64,000 nt of DNA. Source: Planctomycetaceae bacterium. Lineage in GTDB: Bacteria; Planctomycetota; Phycisphaerae; Phycisphaerales; SM1A02. The position numbers and the translations under genes were made by a program. Positions 9,848-18,702 of the stretch are shown here, piece after piece; the stretch's first letter is position 1; each line of letters starts with the position of its first letter. The DNA lies in the NCBI GenBank assembly GCA_947492385.1, contig CANLMX010000001.1:88938-152937 (forward strand), in the 5' to 3' direction. The notes below the pieces were generated by a model, which saw nothing but the letters and a program-made list of their open reading frames with translations, was not told the origin of the DNA and did no database searches.

Positions 9848-10827
9848 GGGTTTCGGCCTTCCTTGAACTCAACGAAGATCAGCTCTCGCTCCCGTGGCGG
9901 CGGCGAAAGCTCGAGGTCGATCGTGCCACGCCGGCGCTCCTCCTCCGAACGCGGCTGCGGCACCCGGTCCAGGGACGGAGCGACGAACGCCTGATCGAGG
10001 CTTCGCGTGAACGCCACGCCGGGGAAGAGGAGCCAGGCGAGCAACAGCGCCAGGAGAAGCAGCGCAATTCCGCCCAGCAACCACCAGATCCACTGCGGTC
10101 GGCGGGGTGCGTCCTCGGTCGCCGGGGGAATCGGAGGCGGCTCGGGATCCACACGGACGGTGGGATCGGGGATGCGACCGCCCTTGGGTCCGAAGGTCGG
10201 CGGATCCGGCTCGCGCCCCAAGCCATCATCCGCGCCGAGCGACGATGCCGCTTCCGGCTGGGGCGGAGGAGGCGGGGGAGGAGAAATGGGCGCCGGCTCT
10301 CGCGGCTCGTCTACCCCCGCTCGCGGAGGCAGGCACGCCCAGCACGCGAGACTCACGCCGCCGCGATCGTCGGCGAAGAGCACCGGATCCTTCAGCGCGT
10401 GCTCGACGGCCAGGGCGCCGAGCTCGCAGATGCTCTGGAGCGTCTCGGTCGTGCCCCGCGCAAGGCGCGCGGTCCGGCCGTCGCCGCCGACGGCGCCCAG
10501 CGCCTGCTGCGCGAGCGGCCCGATCTCAATGTCGGTGGCGCGGGGGTTCTCGTCGAGCGCTGCCCGAAGTTCCGCGGCCGCGCTGCGGAGCCGCTCGACG
10601 CAGCGACCGAGCCGTTGGACGGCAGCACCGTGGACAGGGCTGTACTGCGGCACGCGCTCACGGCCCTCCACGTGCCAGACGATCACGCGAGTACCGTCAC
10701 GGCTGTCCTCGTGGCCCGCCGCGAGCATGCGATCGAAGCACGCATTGAGCGTGCGCTGGTGGGACAGGAGCGTTCCCGCAGAGGGGACGCCGACGATCAA
10801 CTCGCCCTGGCGCGGGTGCTGGATCAC
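9844..10827 (-). CDS. proline-rich single-TM protein of unknown function
   Basis: 327 aa ORF; PISPPPPPPPQPEAAS linker, TM WIWWLLGGIALLLLALLLAWLLF; 4-bp overlap with both neighbours. Confidence 0.75.
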   Translation of the reverse strand: MIQHPRQGELIVGVPSAGTLLSHQRTLNACFDRMLAAGHEDSRDGTRVIVWHVEGRERVPQYSPVHGAAVQRLGRCVERLRSAAAELRAALDENPRATDIEIGPLAQQALGAVGGDGRTARLARGTTETLQSICELGALAVEHALKDPVLFADDRGGVSLACWACLPPRAGVDEPREPAPISPPPPPPPQPEAASSLGADDGLGREPDPPTFGPKGGRIPDPTVRVDPEPPPIPPATEDAPRRPQWIWWLLGGIALLLLALLLAWLLFPGVAFTRSLDQAFVAPSLDRVPQPRSEEERRRGTIDLELSPPPRERELIFVEFKEGRNP

Positions 10828-11537
10828 GCGGTTCCACCGGTGGAGAGGTCTGCCTCGACAGTCGCCTTCGATGCAACGCGGCCCGACTGGTTTCGGAATC
10901 CGAACGTCAGGGCGCGGATGCGGCCGGAGGGATGCCCCCTCCCGACCAGCTCCTGCGCCTCGTGCTCCATGGCCCCGCGCGGCACGGAAAAGACGGCCGA
11001 TCCGTTAGCGTAGCACTCGATGCCGAAGCCGAACGCCAGATGGTGGGCGGCAAGGTCGATCGCATCCTCGCTCACCCGCGCTTCACGCGCCATCGCGTAA
11101 AGCATCGCCGAGACGTAGCGGACGGCCGCGTCGCGGCGATCTTGGAGCGGAGCCCAGCAGCGCTGCACCTCGGCGGCGTCGCTCGCCGGCCGGCTCCAGA
11201 GCGCGAGCACCGAATCAACGAGGGTCGACAGTTGCTCCAACTCCGCGCGGCGCGCCTCAGGCCACGAGTCCGCGAGCGGCTCCAGCATGACGTTCAGGCG
11301 ACTCTGCGCGTCAGCGGCTGCACCGCGCGCCAGCGCGGGCGATGGAGCGATCGGAGCCGTCGCGCCCGGAAGTCGGTCGGCTTCCGCTCGGGCGACCCGC
11401 GGATCCTGGGGACTGCCCGACGCTGCGACCACCGCTGCATGGAGTCGCTGAACGAAGGCGCGGAACGCGGGATCCGCAGCCAACGCGATGCCCGGCAGAG
11501 ACTCCTTGGCAACCGCCGCCGGACGGTCCTTGCTCAT
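10824..11537 (-). CDS. hypothetical soluble helical protein
   Basis: 237 aa ORF; 4-bp overlaps on both sides. Confidence 0.7.
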   Translation of the reverse strand: MSKDRPAAVAKESLPGIALAADPAFRAFVQRLHAAVVAASGSPQDPRVARAEADRLPGATAPIAPSPALARGAAADAQSRLNVMLEPLADSWPEARRAELEQLSTLVDSVLALWSRPASDAAEVQRCWAPLQDRRDAAVRYVSAMLYAMAREARVSEDAIDLAAHHLAFGFGIECYANGSAVFSVPRGAMEHEAQELVGRGHPSGRIRALTFGFRNQSGRVASKATVEADLSTGGTA

Positions 11538-14425
11538 GCGTCGATCTCATCCTGGGGAGCGAACTCACCGGTGTCGATCCAGTAGCCGCCCGAATCGAGC
11601 AGGGTGCACAGACGAAGCTCGAGCGCGCGGTCGGCGTCGATCGGCGCGGTCTGCCCGCCTCTGCCTCGGCGTAGCACGGTGCCGGTGATGTCGCGGCACT
11701 GGATGCGATCATTTGGAAGCGTGACGCGGACTTCTTCCCCTGCTTCGGGCCGATCGGGCCGGTCGCGCGGCTCCAGCTCGAACCGCACGTGGACAGGATC
11801 CTGCAAGGCGGGAACCTGCTGAAGGTCCGACTGGAGCGATCGCTTCAGGCGGACCCGGTACGTCGGTCGGGCCTCGGCGTCACCGCTGGCGACCCGCCGC
11901 GACGCGACAAGCAGCGGCTGCGTCGGGACGAACGGGACCCGGCGCCCGTCCGGCCCAAGGGCGATCCGGTGGGCATCGTCGAACAGTGGAACCCCTGACG
12001 TCTGAACGAGGACGCCCATGATCGGCGGCTGCTCGAGCTCGCGCGGTTCGTCGAACTTGATGAAGAACGATCCGAGCCCGGGGTGCCCGTACCTGCCACA
12101 GAATGCGACCGCGCCGCCGACCGCGCCGCAGGTCTTCGCGTCGCCGATCCTCCCCGATCCGTCCGCGAAGGGGTACCAATCGTCGACGGCCAGCTCCGAG
12201 AGGAAGACGACCTGTCCCGGCGGGACCGCCATCGATGCGTAGATCTGCTCGCGGATCTCCGGATTGCCGGATGGCCGACCTCCTACCACCAAGAGGTCGC
12301 AGTCGTACTGGTCGATGATGTCGGCGCACTGATCGATCGTGCGCCCGATGGTGTTCCGAACGACGCTTCGCATCTGGGCCCGAGTCATCCGCACCACCAC
12401 GTCCTCGAGCGCAGAGCACCCCTCCGGCGCGGAACTCAAGCCTCGGCGCAGCTCCTTCGAGAGCTCGTCGAGCAGCCTCGAGGAGCGGCACTCTTCGCCG
12501 ATCCGGACGGAGACGACCACGTCCGGGCTGCCGGCCGGGCCGGGCGCGGACTCGATCTTCTCGAGAAACGCCGTCGCCACAGGCACCCACAGCGCCCGGA
12601 CGAGCTTCCTGCGAAGCTCGCGCACCGAGTCCTCGGGCGCGGACGCCGAGGAGAACACGCGATTCCACGCGCTCGAGCTGCAGCCAAACTGCTCGCGAAT
12701 CGCCCGGAAGACATGCTCCTCGAGAATCCCGCGCAGGATGTCGTCGCCGGCGCGGCTGATGCTGTCATGGAAGAGCGGCGTGCAGGTGAACGCCACGTTG
12801 GCACGCAGGTCCCCGTGCACCTTGTGATCGGCGACGGCAAGGTCGACGGTGCCGCCGCCGATGTCGATGGACGCAAGGCGGAGGACATGGGCGCCGTCAC
12901 GAATCCTCCCCACGCTCTCCACCAGCTGACCGGGATTCGAGGCGAACCGGTGGACGGCTTCGCCGTAGAGCCAGCACAGCTGGATCGCCATACCTTCGTC
13001 GCAAATCACCTGGACGCGCGGCAGCGGTACGCCGTGCCGGTCGTCGATCGAGACGTCGCCGGCCGCCTCCGCGAACTGCACGGGCGAGGACCGGAACTGC
13101 GACCAGAGACGGGACGCGGTGCGCGCAGCCTGCTCGAAGTTCCTGATCTCGGTCGAGTGAAGCCCGGCGGGATAGGTTAGGACTACGCTGCCGATGGTCC
13201 GCCGGCGGTCATGGTGCGGCGCCTGCGCCTCCGTCCGGCGCCACTGTGGCGAGTTCATCTGCCGGAATGCCTGCTCCAGCAGTTCGACGATGGTCCAGAC
13301 CATGCAGGCGAGCCTCGGGTGGTCGGGCTGGACCAAGTCCATGAGCACGGGAGGCTTGAACACGCTGGCAGGATCCATCCGCCGGACGAGGTCCCCCTCG
13401 ATGGGCGGAGAGATGCCCTGCGCATCGAGCCGGCTTGCGAATCGCCAGTTCCAATCGACGCGGTCGTAGTCATCCCAAAGATATCGCTTCGGGGTCGAGA
13501 GACCGAGCGGGCGAGGATCCTGGTCGCGCTGCGCCAGCGCGTCGAGCGCGCCGGTGCCGAGCTTGAGGAGCGACAGGAAGCGGAAACTCGCGGTCCCGCC
13601 GGAGATGCGCGGGGCGATCAGGTGCTCGAAGAACGCCGACTGCGTCGAGAACGGGCTTGACTCCGAGCGCCACGGGTTGTCCGGGTACACCAGTTCGAGG
13701 CCCTGCCTTCGACCGCCGTTCATGCGCTCTTCCAGCAGCGCGCAGGTGCGGCTGTTGCCGAGGTCCAGAATGAGGTCGACCACGATGCCGTCCGAGACGG
13801 CCGGGCGCTTCTCGAGCGTCACCGTGGAATCGCCGCGAGCTCCGGTCTGCGCGAGGAGATCCGCCAGCCCCGCGACCGCGACCTGAAGGTCCTCGAGCAT
13901 CTGATCGGGCTTGCGCCCCGTGTCCGGAAGCGAGTGGACGATCTCGGAGAGCCATGCCCGAACCCCCGGGTGGCGCCAGAACCTCACGCTGCACGGAGAA
14001 GGTGCTCGCGGCCCGAGCTCCTCGATGGCGAGGCCGTCCGGATTGCCATCGCTCTCGAGCGTGGTGTCAACCGCGAGGCACACCTCGATCTGCGGCTCCT
14101 GCGTCGAGCGCGCCACGGATCGACGAAGGAATGCGGACACCCACAGCGCGCCGCCCTCGAACGGGAGCGGCACCCAGACGCCCTCGGGACGGCATGCGAG
14201 CAGCTGCTCGAGTACCACCATGTCCGCGGACCGATTTCGCATGAGCGACACGGTGCCGTCGAGGTCATCCGACGCGTCCGACCGCTGCCCGGCGGAGGCG
14301 TAGGGCATCACCTGGTGGAAGTGCGGACCCCGACGCAGTCGGAAGTCGTGCCGCCTGAATCGGTCCAGCGGGATCGCCGGAATCGATAGGTACTGAATTC
14401 CGGTGTTCGGGATCAATCGGTTCAT
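11534..14425 (-). CDS. SrfB-like actin/Hsp70-fold ATPase
   Basis: ORF track 11534..14461; start set to ATG 14425 (MNRLIPNTGIQYL) because it makes an ATGA overlap with the upstream gene. Phosphate-1-like LILDLGNSRTCALLEE, phosphate-2-like SIDIGGGTVDLAVAD, adenosine-like LLVVGGRPSGNPEI. Confidence 0.8.
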   Translation of the reverse strand: MNRLIPNTGIQYLSIPAIPLDRFRRHDFRLRRGPHFHQVMPYASAGQRSDASDDLDGTVSLMRNRSADMVVLEQLLACRPEGVWVPLPFEGGALWVSAFLRRSVARSTQEPQIEVCLAVDTTLESDGNPDGLAIEELGPRAPSPCSVRFWRHPGVRAWLSEIVHSLPDTGRKPDQMLEDLQVAVAGLADLLAQTGARGDSTVTLEKRPAVSDGIVVDLILDLGNSRTCALLEERMNGGRRQGLELVYPDNPWRSESSPFSTQSAFFEHLIAPRISGGTASFRFLSLLKLGTGALDALAQRDQDPRPLGLSTPKRYLWDDYDRVDWNWRFASRLDAQGISPPIEGDLVRRMDPASVFKPPVLMDLVQPDHPRLACMVWTIVELLEQAFRQMNSPQWRRTEAQAPHHDRRRTIGSVVLTYPAGLHSTEIRNFEQAARTASRLWSQFRSSPVQFAEAAGDVSIDDRHGVPLPRVQVICDEGMAIQLCWLYGEAVHRFASNPGQLVESVGRIRDGAHVLRLASIDIGGGTVDLAVADHKVHGDLRANVAFTCTPLFHDSISRAGDDILRGILEEHVFRAIREQFGCSSSAWNRVFSSASAPEDSVRELRRKLVRALWVPVATAFLEKIESAPGPAGSPDVVVSVRIGEECRSSRLLDELSKELRRGLSSAPEGCSALEDVVVRMTRAQMRSVVRNTIGRTIDQCADIIDQYDCDLLVVGGRPSGNPEIREQIYASMAVPPGQVVFLSELAVDDWYPFADGSGRIGDAKTCGAVGGAVAFCGRYGHPGLGSFFIKFDEPRELEQPPIMGVLVQTSGVPLFDDAHRIALGPDGRRVPFVPTQPLLVASRRVASGDAEARPTYRVRLKRSLQSDLQQVPALQDPVHVRFELEPRDRPDRPEAGEEVRVTLPNDRIQCRDITGTVLRRGRGGQTAPIDADRALELRLCTLLDSGGYWIDTGEFAPQDEIDA

Positions 14426-16371
14426 CGTCGGTGTTCCAGCGGAAGGAAGGGGTCGTTCCAATCCGGGATCGAGCCCGCCCCGTCGCTCGGGGCCGGGAGG
14501 GCATCGCCCCGGAAAGCGGCGCGAACGAGAGCAAGCTCCGACTCCTGGCGGGAGCGCTCGACCGGATCATCGCTCAGGGATCGGCCAGCTCGGTACGCGG
14601 AGAGCATCCCCTCCGATACCGAGAGGAGGCGAGCGCTCCAGGAGTCGAGGCTCCACGAGCCCGCGAGCAGGTGGTGCGCGTTCGCGTGTGCAATGCACTC
14701 CTCGGGCCGACTCGATCGCGACAGCGCGCGCAGCAGCTCCGCCCTCGCGCCCTGCTCGCGAAATGCGCGGGCCAGCACCGGATCGACATCGGGAGAGCTC
14801 GATTCCGCCCCGGCGATCTCCGCGGCAGAGCGAAGGAAGGCGTCTGCGGCCACCAGATCGCCCCCGCGGATGGCAAGCGCAGCGCCCAGCATGAGGCAGC
14901 GCACGTCCGAGCCGGCTGGACCGACCGCCGCGACCACCGGGTCGGGACTGAGCGGAAGCAGCGCGGCGTTCACGTCCGCCAAGCCGGGGTCCTGACCCGC
15001 ACGACCCGGCTTGGAGAGGAACGTTGCCAGCGAACGAACGGCGTGATACTGCCTTGCGAGCGCAGGAGTCCACCGACCTTCCCGCTCCGCGAGCTCTCGA
15101 ACGGATTGCCCGGAGAGGCCACGCGCACCTTCGCCGAGAAGCACGCGCATGCGACCTTCGGTGTGGCGAACGAGAAGGCCGAGCGCACCGTCCCGGCAGC
15201 GCTCCTGCAGCGCTGGATCCCCGGGATACGCAGGCGCCACGACACACGCATCGACCGGGATCCCGCGCTTCGCCAGATCGAGACCGGCCTTGTTCGCCGA
15301 CGAACTCGGTTCGATGCTGCCGGGGGCGGCGAGGACGAGGATCCCGGATGGCTTTGCGGAAGCAGCGGCAGCCACGGCGGCGAGCAAGCCATCGCTGCCC
15401 GATGCTGCGGGAGCGGAGAAGAGCGCTTCGACGGCCGGACGCGCGTCCCGATCCGCTGCAGGCCCGCCGCGGATCGCCAATGGCTCAGCATCGGATGCGG
15501 CGAGCCGACGGACCCCTCGGCCGAACGTCCAGACGCCGAGCCTTGCACCGTCCCCGAGCGACCCGATCGTCGCGATCAGCGCGCGCTTCGCGGCATCGAG
15601 CGACTGAGCCGGCATCGACGAAGAGACATCGACGACGATCGCGATGCGCGGCCCCCGGGCAGGAAGCCCGAGGAACATTCCGGGCTGCCAAGGGACGCCG
15701 ATCGAATCCGACTCGAGGAAGTCGAGCGCCGCCCCCGCCTCCGCAAGCGAACGAGCGGCGGTCGGAGGATCCCTCCGCGCTCGCTCAAGCAACGCGGCCG
15801 CCTCGTTGACGCAGGCCTCGGGTAAGCCGGAGGCGGATCGGAACTGCTCGATCGCGCGATCGAGCAGCTCAGCCGACCCCTCAGGCTGCAAACCCGGCAA
15901 TCGGCTCCGCTGATAGCGCCGGAAGAAGTCGCAGCCGATGGCATTCGCGACCAATCGACGAAACTCGGGCTCCGATGCGACCTCCGGCTGCGCAAACAGC
16001 GACGACAGGTCGACCTCCGGATCGGGTCCGTTGCCCCCGAGCTCGGATCGGTGGACGGCGCCCGCGAGCCGAACGAACCAAGGGTCGTTCCCGATGATCC
16101 GAAGCGACGGCTCGATCGGAACGCGACCGATGGTCGACGCCCGGATCGCGGACTCCCGCACCGCAGGATCGCGGCTCGCGGACGCGGGCGCCTGCAGCCG
16201 AAGGGCGGCGGCGGCCCGGTCCTTGGCGAACGTGGGCGATGTCTCGGTGGCGGTCCAGCCCGGTGCTCGGGGGGAGGTCGGCTGAGAATCTCCGCAGCCG
16301 GGCGACAGGGCAACGCAGGCTGCGAGGCCCAACCACCAGTGCCGGACTCCTCGGATTCGCCTCAAGAGCAT
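14422..16371 (-). CDS. von Willebrand factor A domain lipoprotein
   Basis: Start set to ATG 16371 (MLLRRIRGVRHWWLGLAACVALSPGC, lipobox). MIDAS-like IAIVVDVSSSMPAQSLDAAKRAL. Confidence 0.8.
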   Translation of the reverse strand: MLLRRIRGVRHWWLGLAACVALSPGCGDSQPTSPRAPGWTATETSPTFAKDRAAAALRLQAPASASRDPAVRESAIRASTIGRVPIEPSLRIIGNDPWFVRLAGAVHRSELGGNGPDPEVDLSSLFAQPEVASEPEFRRLVANAIGCDFFRRYQRSRLPGLQPEGSAELLDRAIEQFRSASGLPEACVNEAAALLERARRDPPTAARSLAEAGAALDFLESDSIGVPWQPGMFLGLPARGPRIAIVVDVSSSMPAQSLDAAKRALIATIGSLGDGARLGVWTFGRGVRRLAASDAEPLAIRGGPAADRDARPAVEALFSAPAASGSDGLLAAVAAAASAKPSGILVLAAPGSIEPSSSANKAGLDLAKRGIPVDACVVAPAYPGDPALQERCRDGALGLLVRHTEGRMRVLLGEGARGLSGQSVRELAEREGRWTPALARQYHAVRSLATFLSKPGRAGQDPGLADVNAALLPLSPDPVVAAVGPAGSDVRCLMLGAALAIRGGDLVAADAFLRSAAEIAGAESSSPDVDPVLARAFREQGARAELLRALSRSSRPEECIAHANAHHLLAGSWSLDSWSARLLSVSEGMLSAYRAGRSLSDDPVERSRQESELALVRAAFRGDALPAPSDGAGSIPDWNDPFLPLEHRR

Positions 16372-16380
16372 CCCGGCGGA

Positions 16381-16386
16381 AGTGTA
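16381..16386 (-). promoter_or_regulatory. candidate -10 element TACACT, 9 nt upstream of the operon's first ATG
   Basis: agtgta on + strand = TACACT on minus, with nine nucleotides to ATG at 16371. Confidence 0.4.
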
Positions 16387-16443
16387 CCATTTCAGAAGGC
16401 AATTCCGCCGCAATCGCTTCGACCGGGCGAGAGGATCACGATC

Positions 16444-17904
16444 ATGCGAGCCTCGATTTCCCTCAGGAAAGCCATCGCTTCATGCACGGTCCTCGTGGCC
16501 GCGCTGTGGACGTCGGCCGGCGCCTCGCACGCAGCCATCCCTGGCCCACCCCCTCCGGCAACAGGACCGGGCGGAGGTTCGCCGGGCGGTCCGGCGCCGG
16601 AGCCGGCGCCGGAGCCAGCGCCGGAGCCGGCGCCGAAGCCGGAGCCGGAGCCGGGCAAGCCCCCAGTAACGGGATCCGGCGGAGGCACTTCGCAGGACGA
16701 TCAGATCTACAAATCCCTCAGAATCCGGCCTCCGAGCGATACGTCCAAACCCCACGTCGCAACGGTCATCTGCAGAGGGATTGCCGGAGACCCTGATCGC
16801 AACACGGGAGCCACCGTCTTCGCGCGCCTTGACGGGGAACGAGGCAGGATGTTCCTCGTCACGACGCTCGACGGGCTGGGATTCGCGTCAGGCGCTCGTA
16901 CGGTCGACGTCGCACTCGTCAACTGCGAAGGCGCAAACTGCACGGAGTGCAAGCGGATTGTCGGCGTCGACGTGTTCCGCTTCCGCTCGATCCCGGAACT
17001 CCCGGATCATTGCGCCGCCGAACTCCGAAACGAGGAGATCGACGCGGTGCGTTCGTGCGAAACCTGGGCCTTCCGCGATGGGAACCCAACCAGCGTGCAG
17101 GGCGCCGACGAACAGGCAAGCAGTGGGCCACGAGTCACTGTTGTCGGAACAGGGGTTGAACTGCTACCGAACTCCCAGGGCACCCCGAGGTACCGCGGCG
17201 TCTTCCGGGAGTCGTCCATCGATCCGGACGATGCACTCAAGGGCCTTGATGCGCAGCTGTCCCCTCCCGTTGCGAGGTCCGCGAGCGGATGTGCATTCGT
17301 CCGGGAGGCTGACCCCAATCTGATCTGGCTTCCGGGGGTCGGGGCCGAATTCGCCGGCGAACACGGCGTCGAGTCACTTGTCGGGGATCACTCGCTTGAT
17401 CGGCTTCTCGACGCAGTCGCCTCGGATGCCGCCACTCCGGTGACGGAGGTTCTCGCTCTTGAGAACCACCTGCGACTCCACGGAGTGCCGCCGGCATACG
17501 GCCAGATGCGGCAGTTCCTGGAGAAGTGCGAGCTGCAGGGCATCGTCAAGTGGCGAGTCACGAGACTCGCAAACGGCATCGTCGATGCCGACTATCCGAT
17601 CGACTGCACGATCGCGGGGAACCGAGTGCTTGCCACAGTCTCTCGGAGCGCCGAAGACGACCTCGCGCTTCGACTTCGCGTCGACATGCCCGCCTCGTCC
17701 ACGCTTGGCGCGGGCGAGGGCGAAGAGGCTGGCGAGGAACCCGATGCGATGGTCGCCATCAAGCAGGAGCACATTGCCGCGATGGGTCGGTCGAGCGCGG
17801 CCCCGAGAATGACGATCAGATCGACGAGGCCGAGTTCGTCAGAGGTGCTCGTGATCGAGGGCGCATCTCCCGGCCCTTCGACCCCTGCGCTGCCCAATCG
17901 GTAG
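16444..17904 (+). CDS. secreted protein with Pro-Glu/Ala repeat linker, function unknown
   Basis: Signal peptide-like MRASISLRKAIASCTVLVAALWTSAGASHA then PEPAPEPAPEPAPKPEPEP; start set at ATG 16444 inside ORF 16051..17904; divergent from the vWA operon. Confidence 0.75.
   Translation: MRASISLRKAIASCTVLVAALWTSAGASHAAIPGPPPPATGPGGGSPGGPAPEPAPEPAPEPAPKPEPEPGKPPVTGSGGGTSQDDQIYKSLRIRPPSDTSKPHVATVICRGIAGDPDRNTGATVFARLDGERGRMFLVTTLDGLGFASGARTVDVALVNCEGANCTECKRIVGVDVFRFRSIPELPDHCAAELRNEEIDAVRSCETWAFRDGNPTSVQGADEQASSGPRVTVVGTGVELLPNSQGTPRYRGVFRESSIDPDDALKGLDAQLSPPVARSASGCAFVREADPNLIWLPGVGAEFAGEHGVESLVGDHSLDRLLDAVASDAATPVTEVLALENHLRLHGVPPAYGQMRQFLEKCELQGIVKWRVTRLANGIVDADYPIDCTIAGNRVLATVSRSAEDDLALRLRVDMPASSTLGAGEGEEAGEEPDAMVAIKQEHIAAMGRSSAAPRMTIRSTRPSSSEVLVIEGASPGPSTPALPNR
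16591..16655. repeat. short tandem repeat (ccggagccggcg-type) encoding PEPA linker
   Basis: Visible reiteration of ggagccggcgcc/ggagcc units. Confidence 0.8.
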
Positions 17905-18021
17905 GTGATGGCACAACGCCGGAGTGGGAGATGCGGTCCCGCCGCGTTCCTGGGTGCTTTCGCCCGATCTCGGTCTCGGTGGCGTCGCGGGCCCTGGGAT
18001 CTCGCGCAAGACGGCCTTTGA

Positions 18022-18513
18022 TCAGAACCGGCCGGTCGTGTTGACCGTGTCGTACGGGGTGCCGCCCGGACGCTCCATCAGCCAGATGCGGCTCCATTCG
18101 TCGGCGAGTGCGCGCAGGTTCTGGTTGTAGACCATCGAGTCGTTCTCGCGGCGGCGGTCCCACGACTCGAGCTGGCCGTTCATGTCGGGGGTGGGGTTCG
18201 ACGCGATGCGGTCGAAGGACACCACGTAGGCCGTGTTGCACGACTCATCGAGGTCGGCGATCTTCTTCTTCGACTCGTCGCTGGTGGCGCCGGAGTTGGC
18301 GAGCTCGGCGGCGATGTCCTGCCGCTGCTTGGTGAGCGCGTTCCGGAGCGCCACGGGCAGCGCCTTCACGCGCGAATCGCCCTCGGAGAGCTCGTACCAG
18401 TGCTCCTTGGGGAGGTCCTCCGAACCGTAGAGCTCGGTCGGCTGGGGCGCATAGCAACCACCCACCAAGGCGGACACGGCGAGCGCGACGGGGGCAACGA
18501 TGCGGGACAGCAT
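18022..18513 (-). CDS. small lipoprotein of unknown function
   Basis: MLSRIVAPVALAVSALVGGCYAPQ lipobox; start at ATG 18513 within the longer ORF. Confidence 0.75.
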   Translation of the reverse strand: MLSRIVAPVALAVSALVGGCYAPQPTELYGSEDLPKEHWYELSEGDSRVKALPVALRNALTKQRQDIAAELANSGATSDESKKKIADLDESCNTAYVVSFDRIASNPTPDMNGQLESWDRRRENDSMVYNQNLRALADEWSRIWLMERPGGTPYDTVNTTGRF

Positions 18514-18702
18514 CAGATCGATGGTTCCTTCAAGACGGGCCGGGAGACCGGTCCGGCGCGGCCTTCCGCGCGGGCGGGCAGGATAGCCGAACCTGCGCCG
18601 GGGGCCACGCGACCTGTACGGACCCCGTTCCCCGGGGGATGCAGCGGATTTTGGCGCGGGATGCACCCTCGGCTCGGCGTGCCGCGCCCGTGCGGCCGCG
18701 CC

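Noticed and set aside
10255-10295. G-rich run (ggggcggaggaggcgggggagg), possible G-quadruplex
   Set aside because: Explained by poly-proline codons of the minus-strand gene; no positional evidence for regulation.
16444-17904. Possible trypsin-like protease (GATVFARLDGERGRMFLVTTLDG)
   Set aside because: No catalytic His-Asp-Ser motifs found; resemblance too weak to call.
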